From NCBI GenBank assembly GCA_014607495.2, contig CP053155.1, positions 7,688,001 through 7,752,000 on the forward strand: a stretch of 64,000 nucleotides of DNA, written 5' to 3'. The stretch's first letter is position 1. Every line of letters starts with the position of its first letter. The notes under the pieces are model-generated. The model was not told the DNA's origin and did not search any database. It saw only the letters and a list, made by a program, of their open reading frames with translations. Position numbers and translations under genes: made by a program. This DNA is from Carposina sasakii (lineage: Eukaryota > Arthropoda > Insecta > Lepidoptera > Carposinidae). Positions 46,333 through 60,163 of this stretch are shown here, piece after piece.

Positions 46333-47147
46333 AGATTATCTCTTACATTTCTGTCAAAAGATTGTCAATATTGTAATAGAAGATACAAATTATTAACGAA
46401 GTCTTCAAAATTGATTACCTATCACATTTTTGTTCCAAGTAACCTTTTCTATTTTCCAATACATAAGAGGCTTAACCAATAAGAATAAATTAAACCTTGT
46501 AAGTAGTTTACTATTTACTGTTTAATTTGACAGATATACAATCAAAAGTCTAGTTTAACTTATACGCGTGGTTGCACCGTTAGCGTATTCCCTAAATGCT
46601 TCACTTTTAAAAAGTAACCTTCTTCGTAAAAGATGTAGGTGTGTGCTAAAAGTTGTAAAATATGGCCGTAGGTGTGAACATAAATATCGGTAACGACCCC
46701 TCATTCACTTGACCCTTCAGAACTTCACGATCCTTATGGGGCAAGCATCAATTATACCATAGAAACCTACGCCATTTCAGCAGATTATGGACTCGAATAT
46801 AACAATACTTTTAAAAAGACTGCTTTTAAGGTGTTTGAAGCCACTACAGACTGTCAAGTTTTGGAGCATATTAAACATAACCAATGCTATTACAAAACTG
46901 CGTTTAAAGTTAGACAACCTTTAAAAATTACTTTAGACAGCACAACATTGATCGATTTTGTCATATACATACTTATCTGTCAAATTAAGGCAACGATTAG
47001 CTTAAGCAATGTTCCAATCCTTTAGTAATAATAATAACACAAAATGCGCCATATATCAATATAATATAATATGTGTATAATAATAATAATACACATTATT
47101 GCTGTCGAACATTGTATTCCAGGTACTATTTGCTTCCATTTATTTTA

Positions 47148-47670
47148 TACAGGGTGTGGGTGACAGCCAGGCAAATACTGAAATACTGAACAAGTTGTTT
47201 TAAGGTACGACAGTGGACCGTCAGTGGAGGGTGTAGGGCCCGGTGGTGGACGCACCCATAGTGAATTAGTTACGACAGTGTTATTACTCGCAGGAAATGC
47301 ATTTTAAATTTGATTATCCGCAATGTTTGCTTTCCGCGCCAATTGTATTGGGTGATTCTGTGACTAGTTAAATGAGCTTATTGGTTATTGTGTGATACAT
47401 TACTGTTTTTTGGACCAACTGTGAATCTCCATTGGGGTTGATCAGTATTTTGAACTTTTTTGGGACAAACTTTTTTTTTGAAAATAACCCAAAATTGTGT
47501 TTTAAAGTCATTATCTAAGGCCTACTTAAACGAACTACACATTTTTTTTCCTGAAAAAATTTCGAAAAAATTTGGAATTTTCCTGCGAATATTTTCAATG
47601 GTTTTCGCCTCAGAAGCATGGTCTGAAGTCGCCATATCAATGTTTGCCTGGCTGTCACTTCCACTCTGTA
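47148..47670. repeat. TACAGGGTG-type element, 523 bp
   Basis: Begins TACAGGGTGTGGGTGACAGC and ends GGCTGTCACTTCCACTCTGTA. The inverted arms extend through 'cagccaggcaaa' / 'tttgcctggctg'. The ORF inside (47460-47702) has no recognisable transposase motif. Confidence 0.75.
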
Positions 47671-50329
47671 TATTCGTAATTTTCTCACGTCAAAATAAGT
47701 AGTATTCAGAATAATATCTACTCTAACTATACGTTATTTAAAATTATTAAAAAAACTCTATGTACCTACAATTTTCTATAACCGTAACATAGGACGCCAT
47801 AATATGGCACTTATTTACCTTATGGAAAATTGGAAACTAATAAAAGTAATCAAACTAAAGCAGAAACATAATTTTAAAGTAAAATTCATATTCTCAAAGG
47901 TTTCTATGGTTCTGTTCTAGGGCGCTTAAGTTGTTATTATAGGGAATATTATTATAGGGAACGATTTATTTAAGGGGTATGAAGGGTCTCTAAAGGTTCT
48001 CTGGATATATAAAACAGAATAAACAAGAGCTGTACTTACTACGTAGATACCTACATACATATTATGCAAACATTTAATTAAGCCATTGTTCAAATAATTT
48101 ACGCTCATTAAATAGGTATAATCCCGTTCCATTCCATTATTGGGTAAATATTAGAGAATTAACTAAAACGATAGACAGCAGCATTGCCTATAGCTTTTAG
48201 GAGTCGATCAAATACACAAGATCAGAAGATTATCTATTGGATTGTATTATTATTGTAATTAATAGGATTATTAATGTAAAAAATGAAATGGATATTCATC
48301 AAAAATTTATTCTATACTAATTGTTTTAAAGACTCATTAATTACTGTCATTAGATATCACTCAAATAATTATTTTTGACATAAAAATAAAAGATTAATGA
48401 TTAGATATAAAGTAAGTCACCGATGGAGGTTATACCTAATACTCGTACTTGAGTTGTTTATCTAGTAAACACTTCGGTGAAAAATCAAGATCCAACGCAC
48501 TTCACCCTTTATTATCATCAACTTTACCCCAAGGCAATGCGGCTGAACTTTGCTAATCACTTCGAACAGGCGCTCGTTTAAGAATAAATTACTGGAGGAA
48601 AGTTTCCCGTCAAGTTATTAAGTTACTTGAGACAGCAACTTTAGGCAGAGTTAGGTAACACACTTATTACAATCTTATTTGATCACAGACATCCTGAAGC
48701 AGTAAGTTGCAGTAAGAGTCATTAAATTATTTCAAATTATTTATTATTTGTCTTTTAGACAAGGCAGTCCTTAGAAAAAAATAGGTAAGTACGTTTCCTA
48801 GATTTATGGTTATACATAATTTGAGTAAACACATATACGATTTAACGATCATGCCTGCCACGTGCGATCAATTTGTGTAAAACATAATTCTAAGGACTGT
48901 TAGGTATCCTTAGGATTATGTTACTCTTGATTACCACATTAATTAACTACGAAATCCTAGATCGGCGTAACTAACTACTGTTACATTACATACATTAGTC
49001 AATATTATATACAAACTATCCACTAGAGACTCAAATCATATGTTTATTCTTCAAGATTCTATGAACATTCATTCCTGAGTAGGTAGCTTAAGATACTATA
49101 CTGTCTGGAAAAATAAATATTATTTCGTTTACATACACCATGTATTAGGTACGTTCTTCCTTATTCGATAAAAAACCTTATTATTTTCGTCTAATATTAT
49201 CTTATGTGAGGTGCCGTTAATTATGTTTAGTGATTCTTTTATTCAAAGTTTTTTTTGAATAGTTTGGTATGGATTTGAGGTTTCAAGCGCGCGGTTTTGC
49301 TAAACCATAACTATTAATGACTCACTATATTAATTTGACGGTAATTTTAGACCTGAAAATAATGTACCTCCTGCTATATGTACCTCCTGCTATATGGAAC
49401 ACGCTAAAAACAATTATGTAAAAGGGTATGCTAAAATATTTACCTACACTGAATTTCCTAATTTGAGTAAAATTATGGGCAGCGTAATCGGATTACAGAA
49501 ATGTAATGTATGTGCATTTATATATCGCTAGGGAAGCTTTTGCGCCATCGCGATACACTGTGGATGAATTATGTTACGGGAAAATTAATTTGGACTAATT
49601 TAATTTCCCGAATACAAGGAACGTGACAAGGTTCACAGTGCGATGTCTCTTCATATGACTCCAACTAACCTCTTATAATAGCATAAAGCCCGGTACAGAG
49701 TTAGAACGAACGCAAGCGAACGCGAACGAATGGGTACTATTGCTGTTTGTCATTGCTGGAGTTGGCTAAAAACGAGCAATCCTGTTCGCTTGCTTTCGCT
49801 TAAACGTAGGTATACTTGTATTATCGGGAATTTGGGAATATATTTCCCAAAAACACCCTTGTGTTGATCAGAAACAACCTATTCAAACGTTATTTTCCAG
49901 AATCTGGCATGTCCTATGCTGATGCGGGTATTCACTAGAATACATTCGCTGTATTTTCATCGGTGCATGTCTTAAATGTCGGCTACGGAGCTCGGGCATT
50001 TTGTCACGATAAGCTAGCAACTTGTCACTGATCTGTCCCCGCTATGCAAAACGTGGCTCCCTTATGATCCTACAGTTCTGGCCATTTCGGGAATACAGCC
50101 GTGTCTATGTCTTATTTGTACTCTTATTTGTTTACCTGAAAAATAATGAAGTACCTATCTGATTCGTTCGTCAACAATTCCTGGAATACCATCCATCATA
50201 CTTCGCTGAGCGATCTGAGACGCTCGTAAGCAATTACAATCGATATTATTTATCAGTAAACAGTAGTAAGTGATTAAAAGTGGTCTGGGATCACCTGTCG
50301 CGTACACGATCAACAGGAAGCATATCTGG

Positions 50330-50601
50330 GCAGGGAGGACTCGGGCGGCGAGGCCAGTCACCGCCCACCCGCCTTACGCGACGGTCGTGTTCCGACGCAC
50401 CTCCCGACTTTGCCACTTACGCTTAACGCGCGACTCACTCTTGCCTGCCACATGAACAGTGACTGAAATCAGTGAAAAAACAAACCGCGACAGAGGCAGT
50501 GTCCGTCCGCCCGAGACGTTAATCATAAACAGTTTAAAGTTTGTTAAGTGCTATTAAGGGCGGACTCTACGTCTTTAAAGGACTCTTTTGACGGAATCCA
50601 A
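50330..50601 (+). other. Candidate non-coding first exon and promoter region
   Basis: A GC-richer stretch (gggcggcgaggccagtcacc, then cgtccgcccgagacgtt) ends in CCAAG/GTAAGTTT at 50601, a near-perfect splice donor. TCAGT initiator-like motifs occur near 50470. The only ATG reading (MNSD then stop) is tiny, as in a 5' UTR. It could be the first exon of a plus-strand gene whose coding exons lie beyond 64 kb. No matching downstream exon was found in the window, so this stays tentative. Confidence 0.3.
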
Positions 50602-50631
50602 GGTAAGTTTCAAATTAGCTATGGACTAGAG

Positions 50632-51062
50632 CAGGGATGGCGAACCTTTAGTGATATACGTGCCATTTTTATGAGACAAATATATCTACGAGTATGACGT
50701 GCCATCAAATAATTTAGGCATATTGATATTATTGAACAAAAATAAAACTAGATGATATTAAGTATATAGGTATATTATTTATTAAAAATTCAAAAGTACA
50801 ATTATCGGTATGTAATGTTACTATTTTAACATATAAAAAAATTGTGTTATTTCTGCTGTTTCAAATAAGATGCTAAGTATTTTATGTCAGGCTCTTACTT
50901 TGTTACTTTCAGCAGAATGCAAGCTGCTGAACTAGAGTCATCTGACTAACGGTTTCGATGCAATTTTTTATGTTATTCATTCTTATCTGTATCATTAGGC
51001 GTGCCTGAACTATTTTGTTGCGTGCCAGGAGTGGCACGCGTGCCATTGGTTCGCCATCCATG
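50632..51062. repeat. hAT-type MITE, copy 2, with near-exact 8-bp duplication
   Basis: Begins CAGGGATGGCGAACC. Its right end retains GGTTCGCCATCC. Flanks GACTAGAG (50624-50631) and GACTTGAG (51063-51070) differ at one base. It lies just 30 bp downstream of the candidate donor at 50601. Confidence 0.85.
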
Positions 51063-51194
51063 GACTTGAGGATTGAGGGATAGTTTAATTGGAGCCCAAT
51101 TTTACAGATGATTAAATTGTGTAATATTGAGCTTGACTTAAAAGGAATCTGAATATAAGTGTGAAGATACAACACAAATACTTAGATATAAAAT

Positions 51195-51992
51195 ACTAGT
51201 GGACGCCCGCGACTCCGTCCGCGTGGACTACAGAAAAAATAAAAAGTAGCCTATATGTTAAGTGTAAAAAGTAGCCTATATGTTATCGCGGTTGTCGTAA
51301 AAAAATAATTCACGTTTGTCCCCTTCCCGTGGGAATTTCGGGAAATCCGTTCCCAGTGCTTCCTCGGGGTCCCAAATAAACATATATGCTCAACTTCAGA
51401 TTCACATGTTTAACCGTTTTCGTAAAAAATAAATAATTCCCGTTGGTCTCCTTCCCGTGGGAATTTCGGGAAATCCGTTCTAGTGTTTCCTCGCAGTCCC
51501 TAATGAACATATATGCCCAATTTCAGCTTCATATGTATAGCGGTTTTCGTAAAAACTATGAATTCCCGTTTGTCCCCTTCCCGTGGGAATTTCGGGAAAT
51601 CCGTTTTTAGTCCTCCCTCGCTGTCCCCAATGAACATATATGCCCGATTTCAGCTTCATATGTATAGCGGTTTTCGTAAAAACTATGAATTCCCGTTTGT
51701 CCCCTTCCCGTGGGAATTTCGGGAAATCCGTTTTTAGTCCTCCCTCGCTGTCCCCAATGAACATATATGCCCGATTTCAGCTTCATATGTATAGCGGTTT
51801 TCGTAAAAAATATAGAATTCCCGTTGGTCGCCTTCCCGTGGGAATATCGGGAAATTCTTATAGCCTATGTTCATCCAGGTCCAATAAGGATTCTAACGGT
51901 GAAAGAATTTTTGAAATCGGTCCAGTAGTTTTTGAGCCTATTCATTACAACCAAACAAACAAAGTTTTCCTCTTTATAATATTAGTGTAGAT
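51195..51992 (+). mobile_element. Helitron-like repeat with 127-bp tandem units, copy 2
   Basis: Starts 'ctagtggacgcccgcgactc' and ends 'cctctttataatattagtgt'. Five units repeat at about 127-bp spacing, centred near 51325, 51450, 51575, 51703 and 51830. The units at about 51540-51790 are nearly identical to each other, so they were amplified recently. It shares its flanks and unit sequence with 10540-11349. Confidence 0.65.
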
Positions 51993-53241
51993 TTATTTAG
52001 GTATAGATACTTGAAACCTGAAAAGGGAAAGGAATCAAACCCTCGATAGGATTAAATCAATAATATTTTGTTTGAAAAAGATAGACGTTCGAGGCAGATA
52101 GTTTTTTTACTGCTTCAATTGACCCTCTTGTTTTGTTACGACGCAAAAAATCTTACATAAAAAATAGTGGTATGAACTCATAAAATATACTTACCATGAT
52201 ACATCAGGGCGAAAGTGTTGAGAGTTTGTGACTAGCATTACTTGTCTGCATATTTGTAAGTATTCCTAAGTAACACTTCCACGATTATTTCCGTCTGTAC
52301 GGTTGCAGCGACCGATGATGTGATGACACGCTTTTGAAGCCCAGGGAGCTTATTAGACCTGACTATAGCGACTACTTCAATGGAATGGCCAGTCGTACAA
52401 GTCTCTCATTTGTTATGTTTTATATTATGTTTGTTAGTTCTTACATTATAAATCATCGAAATATTGTTATTAAGCTTAGAGTCCATCTTGTTTGTAGTCA
52501 AGGACTATTATTTTATAATTCATTATATCAATGAAAGTTACAGTAACAGAACGTCGATTTACAACTAGTAAGCATTTAAAACAAGGATTTGTAACCGCAC
52601 CACAAGCTCTTAGCAAAGCAACATAGTTCCTGGGATATTTTGTTTATAAAATTATTAATAAAGAAATGGAAAAAAAATCCTCACTCGAGTGGGAATCGAA
52701 CCCACGACCTCTGCATACCGTGCTAGTGCATATTTTGTTGAATAACATAATACGAGTACGTTACGTTTTTAATGACGTTACTTGTTTTAACAAATTATTC
52801 ATGCCAGTAGCGGTCTAATTTCCTCGAAAAAAATATAAGATTTTTTAATAAGTTAGGTACTTACACGTTTTGTAGGATGTTAACTTTTTCTGATGCGGCG
52901 ATTAGGCCCCCTTTTGCGAGGCAAAGCTTACCTTTGTCAAAACTTTTAATGTCCTATTAAAGCAACTTATTTCGTTTTTAGACAACAAAAGGTGTTTCTA
53001 CAAATCGTACAGATGAAGAAAACTCTTGCTCGTTATACCTATAAGTACCCCTATTTAATACGTTTAATATTAATATTATTTTGGTAAGATATATTTTACT
53101 ATGTATGTAATGCAATGATCTAAATATCTGCAATACCGCATACATGTATATTTTTTGTATTACTATGAGAATAAATAACTAAGTCTCTTAGGCACATTCC
53201 TACTTTGATAAAAATTTTACTTAGATAAATACATACATATG

Positions 53242-53492
53242 ATCACGCCTTTATCCCTTACGAAGTAGGCAGAGTACCATGGGCCGATTGGACCACATGG
53301 TGCCACTTCTGACCAAATTTGAGGGTATAGTTGAGATGTACAAGTTCGGTTAGTAGTGACAGGTGGTCAGCCCATCGCCTACAAAACACCAAGACCCCCT
53401 TGTCCCTCTACTGACTTGTACAGTATGCCCAGGAAGAGAAGCAGCTGTAGTATTATACTTTTTTTTTCACTCCCAGAGCAGCATAGAAGAAT
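53242..53492 (+). repeat. Interspersed repeat, 250 bp, copy A
   Basis: 'atcacgcctttatcccttac' to 'cactcccagagcagcataga'. Nearly the same sequence is at 63063-63313, and the first about 120 bp recurs inverted at 36890-37012. No inverted ends or coding capacity seen; probably a SINE or LINE 3' fragment. Confidence 0.7.
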
Positions 53493-53728
53493 ACTTAGAT
53501 AAATCATAGAATTTAATTAGTTATGTACTTTATCAAACATATTTTAGATTTTTACAAAGGTAGAGCGTTTGTGCTAGACAAAGCCTAATGCTGTTAGAAA
53601 CGAAAACTCAAATAGATTTTGGGGCAGCAAAAAATTTGCTTTGATCAAAGGTTGCCACCAATGATTTCAATTTTATCAATTATAGTGGCTTTGATTCATC
53701 AAAGTTGATAAAGGCATGCTATTTTTAA

Positions 53729-54447
53729 CCGACTTCAAAAAAGAGAGGTTATCAATTCGTCTGTATGTTTTTTTATTTTGTTTTGATCACCTAAATATAA
53801 AACATAACATCTGATGATGGAATCTCTAAGGAATCTAGGGATATCCTCAAATATAAAAGGCACGAGTAGTCCGTTTTTAGATTTTTATAGAGAATTTTGG
53901 TCAGCTACACATAATATAAAGGAAACGAGGGTCTGATGATGGAGCCGCCGAAAAACAGATAGTGGAACTTTTTTGTGTTTGTAAACAAAATCCCCCTATG
54001 GCAGGGGGAGTCCTACGTCCAGTAGTGGACTGCAATAGGCTTATGAAGATGAAGATAATTATGTTAAGTGGTGAAATTATATGTTGCGTTAAGCCGTGTT
54101 CGAAGTAAGATGGTTATAGAGGAAGAGGTAGACATGAGAATAACGAGATGATGGATAATAGGGATGAATGAAAGAAGAGTACCTGCATATTGCACCGACC
54201 CCAAATGATTGGGAACAGGACAGGAAGAAGGAGTGTAATTATATGTTGCTTATATTGTCAGACGTAAAATTTCGAAGCCTACTCATTTCTCTCTTTTGTC
54301 ATGTGGCCTATTTAATCATTTGCTGGCATATAAATCTGACAATATTATGCCTTCTAAACTTCGTACACGGCTTAACGCAATATATATTTGCCCTTTAGTA
54401 AAATTTTACTTTAGTAAGCTCGATTTTTGGGAGGAAGTCGGTTTTTC
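53729..54447 (-). repeat. Repeat with ACCGACTTC ends, copy 2
   Basis: Begins 'taaccgacttcaaaaaagag' and ends 'ggaggaagtcggtttttcg'. It is the reverse complement of 33520-34466 over most of its length, about 200 bp shorter. The ORF at 54168 lies within it and is incidental. Confidence 0.65.
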
Positions 54448-56915
54448 GTTTTTAAAAAAAATATATTTATTTTAATTTGAAATTCAAATTTATTTGAGTT
54501 AAGCTTTGTTTACAAATACGTAGAATACAACCGCCCTGTGTACCGCGCGCATACTTACAGCGCCATTTACGACTCTTCCAATTTTATGTATAATGCTATA
54601 ACCTGCTGTTTTTAATCCTCTATATAGCTCTTAAAAATCGAACGATTTATGCCGTACCGTAATGAAAAACATAGACTGAAAGTTTTTATGAATTTCACAA
54701 CAAAAATACCACTTAAAATCTCGCTACCATATACTGATACACTCCCTGGAAGTTTTTGTTACGATATCACTGTCTATCCTGTATTTACTCTGACATTTTC
54801 TTTTGTTATGGTCTTCTATCCTCCATGTTATTTTACCTACAATAGATATCATGGAATACATGCATTGTGTCATGTATGGTATACCGAGATAATAATAGCC
54901 ACGTGGGTTATCAAACGTTAACGCTATTGTTTAGGCATTCCCTAGTACGAAGTAACAGCTGGTTAGTGACGTAGGCTTGTGTCAAGTTTACAATGTTTTC
55001 TTTGATTTAATTAACCTTGGAGTATTCTTAGAGTGTGTATGTAGCAAGAGTGCGCTTTACAATATATAAGGAAGAGTTATAAACAGGAAATCATATGGTC
55101 GTCTCACTGTCAATCAGTAGAAAATCTTGAGTAAAACAGAAAAACTTCGCTAACGCTCTAGGTACAATAGAACGAAGCGATATTGGCGCTCTATAGCGTA
55201 TACATGATATACTTGTTTCCATCAAGGGTTCGCCCACCACCGGGCCGGATAATATATCACCAACACCCGTGGCATCTACAGGATTAAAATTAAATAAACA
55301 ATTAAATATACTCTATAGTTTATACCTATTTACAGACTCATTATTTTACTATTATCGTTTATTTTCTTTACTTTAACTACATACGAGTATAAATATTGAG
55401 CTTAGTTTGCCAATAGGTTCTAGATCAAAGAACATTTTTTGTAATGATATTCGGTATCCCATTAAAGGTTCCTTCATGATATACAAACGTAATAAGTAGA
55501 TTCACAATTAAATTGTTATATTTAGATAGGTACTTATAACCAAACCACAAATCTACTGATGTGCAAATGGCGAATGAACAAAATTCTATTCAGATAATAA
55601 CTTAACATTTCAGAAGGGATATCAAAAGTATTTTGTTTAATAAAAAAACTTCTTGGTGATTTAAGATTGAATTTAAGCAATTCAAATAAAATTAAATATT
55701 AACGCACCCATTTAGAAAGATTTAATTTGTTTGGTGCGCGCCTCGGAGTCATATTATACAGAATGGGGAAACTTGGTAAGCTGCTTATTGCAGGTGGCAA
55801 TCAGCTTTTAGCGATGGGTGGACATCGTACTTTAACTTTGTTGAAAGTCAATTCTATTCTATTCTACATTAACAATAGTCGCCGGGAGCGCGAGCGAAAA
55901 ATCACTGACCAAAAATTCTTTTCATTCCCACAATCGCAACATATAACGAATGCCGAATGGACTGACCTCGGCCGACGTTGGGGCATCCACCACATAATAC
56001 ACCGTAATGCTCGTTTTTAATGTAAGATGCTCACACTGGTATTGTGTTCTGTAGGGTAAGCGCCGTAACGCTATCGACTCGTAAGCAAAATCATAGAGGA
56101 ATTTATAGAAACGACAAAAAGGGCGTTGTCGGTATAAGATTATCTTTTCATTTATTTTCTAATAAAGGTATTAACTGATACTCTAGCAGCTATTAACGAC
56201 GGAGAATTTGTACCGAGACTGCCTGAGGCACTCGTAGATAAAATTTATGTACTCTGTTGATTCAAGTTTTTAAAGGTTTTGGGTTACTCTGTTTACTTGT
56301 TGAAATTAAATCAAAACTAATTAAAATTCGAAAATCTTTGAACCCTAAAATACAACAGTGGAATGGAAATATATGGAAGGATATTCCAAAGAATTTCAAA
56401 GGCTTTGATGAAAGGTTTCCTTTAATTATTTTTGTAGATTACAGGATTTAGAATCAAGCCATAATAATGAAAATAAAAATATGCCAGCTTCTGGTCATTA
56501 TAAAAAAATCTTGAAAGCCGAAGTGGAAGCGAAACTTTGGTTTGGTTTTCTTACAACATTATCGTGGTTGTCATTCCGAAAGTTCAATTCCGGAGCAAGT
56601 CCCAAATGAATATTCATAGCTGCATTTTCTATACAACGAAAGTTGCAGCAGCATGAATCTTCGACGGCGTCTGGTCCCGGCTTAAAGTTTCATATATTGG
56701 CCAAGGATAGTCCGAGGGATGACAGCGTGAATATAGAACTCAAATATCTGCTAACTAGAAATATAGGCACGCGCATGAGCTGATACGTAATCAGAGTTTC
56801 TGAATTGTAGCGAAACTTCTGTTAGTAATTTTGGTATTTTTAAGTATACTTTGGATAGATATAAATTTTTATTAAGGTACCTTTTTATTTTGAAGCACGT
56901 AGAATGTTATGGTTA

Positions 56916-57303
56916 TACAGAATGATTTTTGGTCGTCAACGTTCCCGAAAACTACGGAATCTCCTCATCATCACGATAATTTTTCTCCATGGAAGCATAC
57001 CTGGGAAGTGTCTGGTTTCCAAAATATTAGGGTCCAAAGTTGAGTAAATAGACTGCGTTTTTCTGCATAAATGCACATAGACGCGCGTAGCAGGATTTTT
57101 TCACGAAAAATAATTAATATCTGTCTATAAAAAAACTAACGTAAACACTAGACACTATAAATTTCGCACGATCAAGGAATATAAAAATTTTTTTCAAAAA
57201 AAAATTTTTTTTTTCCCAGCATTTTTTTTGGCATAAACTTACTTTATTCCATGTATAGAATACGTACCCTTCGTTAAAGGTGGCCACAAAAAAACACCCT
57301 GTA
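56916..57303 (+). repeat. TACAGGGTG-type MITE, family A, copy 4
   Basis: Starts TACAGAATGATTTTTGG and ends AAAAACACCCTGTA. The core is closest to copy 2 (both contain 'cacatagacgcgcgtagca'). Confidence 0.85.
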
Positions 57304-58904
57304 TGTATAGGTGCAAGGTTCCCAATGGACGTGTATTGCAGAAATTTCTAAGGAAGTTCACATTAATTTATAAAATATGCAATAATTTTACTTCATGATC
57401 CATAACCATAATCCTACTTATCATCTCCAATTTCTAATTATTATAACGTTGTTTTTTCAACGTTTCCAAGTTCAGGTACTATACAATTAACGTGTATCTT
57501 GTGCCATATTAATGGAAATTAAATGCGTAGATTTTGTGTTGTCTCCCACAAAATAGAAACTTGATTTACACTCTAAAAATAATATATAAAAAGGATGAAG
57601 GCTTTGTACTCTGTTCCATCAAAATTAATGTTAGTCGACAAAAATCCGGAGTTTGTAATAGAATTTTTGTTTTGATGCAAACCGACCAAGGGAGGCGAGC
57701 GCACTTTATTTGATTTGTTCCCGGGCAAAAATTACAAACTCAATTATCGGCCATTTTTGCCACGTAGCATTTGTAAATACCTGAAAATTCAAATACGATA
57801 GCAAAATCGCACAATGTTGTTATACCTACTATGTAAAAATGGTTAATTTCATATATGTATAAGTATGTACTCTTCAATTTGAATTTAAATTTGTAAAATT
57901 ATTGTGAAATAAAGTACCTAGTAATTCAGTAAGTAAAGTTCGCGGCGAATTGCTAGAAAATTTAGAGTGAGTTTCAAGAAGTAAGCCATTTACACGCGGC
58001 GCTAGTTGTTTAGCGTATCTGTCTATTCAAGCTAGGTAACTGTTTACGAAAATTTTTAGTTCCGTGAATGTCCATAGGAACTTGTGCATGAAAAGTACCT
58101 CTCTAGCACTATTAGTCAATATCAGAAGGTAACTCAGCAGCACTTCTCCAATATCGAACAGGTAAATGGATTACTCAGCTCGTGTGGCAGTAGGGGGAGA
58201 GGGAGGGAATATAGGTACTGGATATAGTGTGACTAGTAGAGAGCTAAATTGCTAAAAACCATCATCTTATCATTTATTATAGCAAATCGGAGCACAAGCT
58301 TCTCAATGTTACAGTGCATGTAACAGGTTGGTGTTTCGTCACTGTCACCTCTTTTATATGTATAGTTAGGTGTACCTGACATGAGACTAGATAGGTGAAA
58401 AGAAACAACTTTTACTATGGAACTAACGTTGAAATCGCAAAATAAATACTACTGTTCCATATATTTTAATGCAGTATGTATTCAAGTTCGTCTGGAACAG
58501 CAGTTTTTTTTAATACAAACTTACAGTACCTACTTAAATCACATTCGAGTATCAGTTCTTTTTACCTACTTATTAGTGTTTTGCCTTAGTAAATGTTGCC
58601 TTTATCCTCTAAGCGTGTAATTTTCCTGAATATATCTATATTAGTTTTTTTTACTCATGTAGGTATGCTTCAAAATGACAATAGATTTGGAAAGAATTTC
58701 ATTGTGTAAAAAACTTTACTAAAAACCACGCCGATTCACCTTAAAAAAGCTATACTAAATTGTGTGCACACTGCATGCTTAATTAACTGAAAAAAAAAAA
58801 TCTGGCTTGAAAACATCTCCAGATTGTACCGACAGGCACAAAACAGTCCAAACTCTTAGTGCACAGCTGATCGTACTCGTAAGCAGATAAGTAAGTAACT
58901 TAGA

Positions 58905-59020
58905 GGGGTAAGCACGAACCTTTTTACGCGGCGTAACGCTAGCGACTCGCTAACAAAATCTATGTGATTTGACAGATTCACGCTAGCATTACGGACTATC
59001 GAGAGGTTCGTGCTCACCCC
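58905..59020. repeat. Fold-back MITE (GTAAGCACGAACCT ends), copy 2
   Basis: GGGGTAAGCACGAACC ... GGTTCGTGCTCACCCC, 116 bp, close to the copy at 34877-34993. A truncated piece may be present at about 56052-56092. Confidence 0.8.
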
Positions 59021-60163
59021 ACAGCTAACATTTTTCATACCATGTTCTCCAGGGGAAAGAAACATCATCGCACTAATGAGAATCGATCGCAAACTCGAAG
59101 TGGCAATAAACACTCCCAATACCTATAAAATCGTATGTACACGAGTAACGTAAGTACTTAAACCATTTACAGCTGTTGCTTGCGACTACATCCTTTATGT
59201 ACTTAAATAGGTCCTGTATACATAGATTTTCCTTACAAGCTCTATGGGGGTATGACCTCAGCAAACTTTTTTTGTGATTCGTATTGTCATTTCGCACCTA
59301 AAGTGGTTTTCCCACTTCTCGCGGAGATATATTGATCTTAGATTATTGTCGTTGTTGTACTAGTTTCAAAGTTTTCTCTGTATCAGTGGAAATCATGTCG
59401 AAAAAAGTATTATACTCGTAACTACGACTGTTCATACAAATCCTGTTAGTGAAACTAGTTTACTAAACCAATAACTAAAACCTAACTAGCCTATCAAAAG
59501 TGTATGTACTAATATAATTTAGAGCTTTAAAGCTATTTAAATTCGCCTTCACTCGGACGAGGCCATATTATTACAAAATTTTCATTGTAGTGATATGGCT
59601 ACAAAATTAAACTTATTAGTTTATCGTCGTAGCACATGCTACGAATAGTGTCTACGCGTATTTGGCTATCCACGACAACCACTTGTAAGTAATTTGTAAA
59701 ACATTAATGGCGTCCCAAAGACAATGTCAATTCTTAAAGTTTTCGGAAGATAATTTTATATGAGCCCAGAATCGTAGCTGTTCTAAGTTTCAGTACAGTT
59801 CCACAATATTCCAACATATACCTAGATACGAGTATCACGATTTTCTCTCTGCATTTTATAGTTATTTAACTTAGGAACTGGATGTAATATAAAATATGGA
59901 CGAATAATAATCGAAAATCACCCAAAAGTCTTTACGTCAGCGCTGTAACAATTTCTCAGATCGCTGACGGTAAGGCGCGGTGGGAGGCAGTGTTGCCATT
60001 TCCGAGAGAGAATGAACAATGGAAATCATTACCTCGCAGGACCGATTGAAGGACGCAGTTCTGGGAAAATCACAGGAAATCTGACTCTTAAAACGTTCTC
60101 GTGCTGTTGTTATTTAAGTCTCGGTGTACCAACCATTTATTTATTTACTTTTTTATATAATTA

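Larger units (their letters stand above)
42750..50330. other. AT-rich intergenic or intronic DNA with MITEs
   Basis: Contains a hAT MITE (43848-44267), a decayed SINE (44649-44820), fold-back elements (45589-45718, 46197-46332), a 523-bp TACAGGG element (47148-47670), a second perfect CRE (45452-45459), and a diffuse repeat at 49910-50100. I see no coding exon. Confidence 0.5.

Noticed and set aside
46831..47025. 64-codon plus ORF
   Set aside because: Lies in a diverged copy of the repeat at 46197-46332.
47460..47702. 80-codon ORF inside the 523-bp TACAGGG element
   Set aside because: AT-rich, no transposase motif; the element is a MITE-sized inverted-repeat sequence.
55727..56020. 97-codon plus ORF
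   Set aside because: No recognisable motif, no splice or promoter context, and AT-rich ending; chance ORF or repeat remnant.
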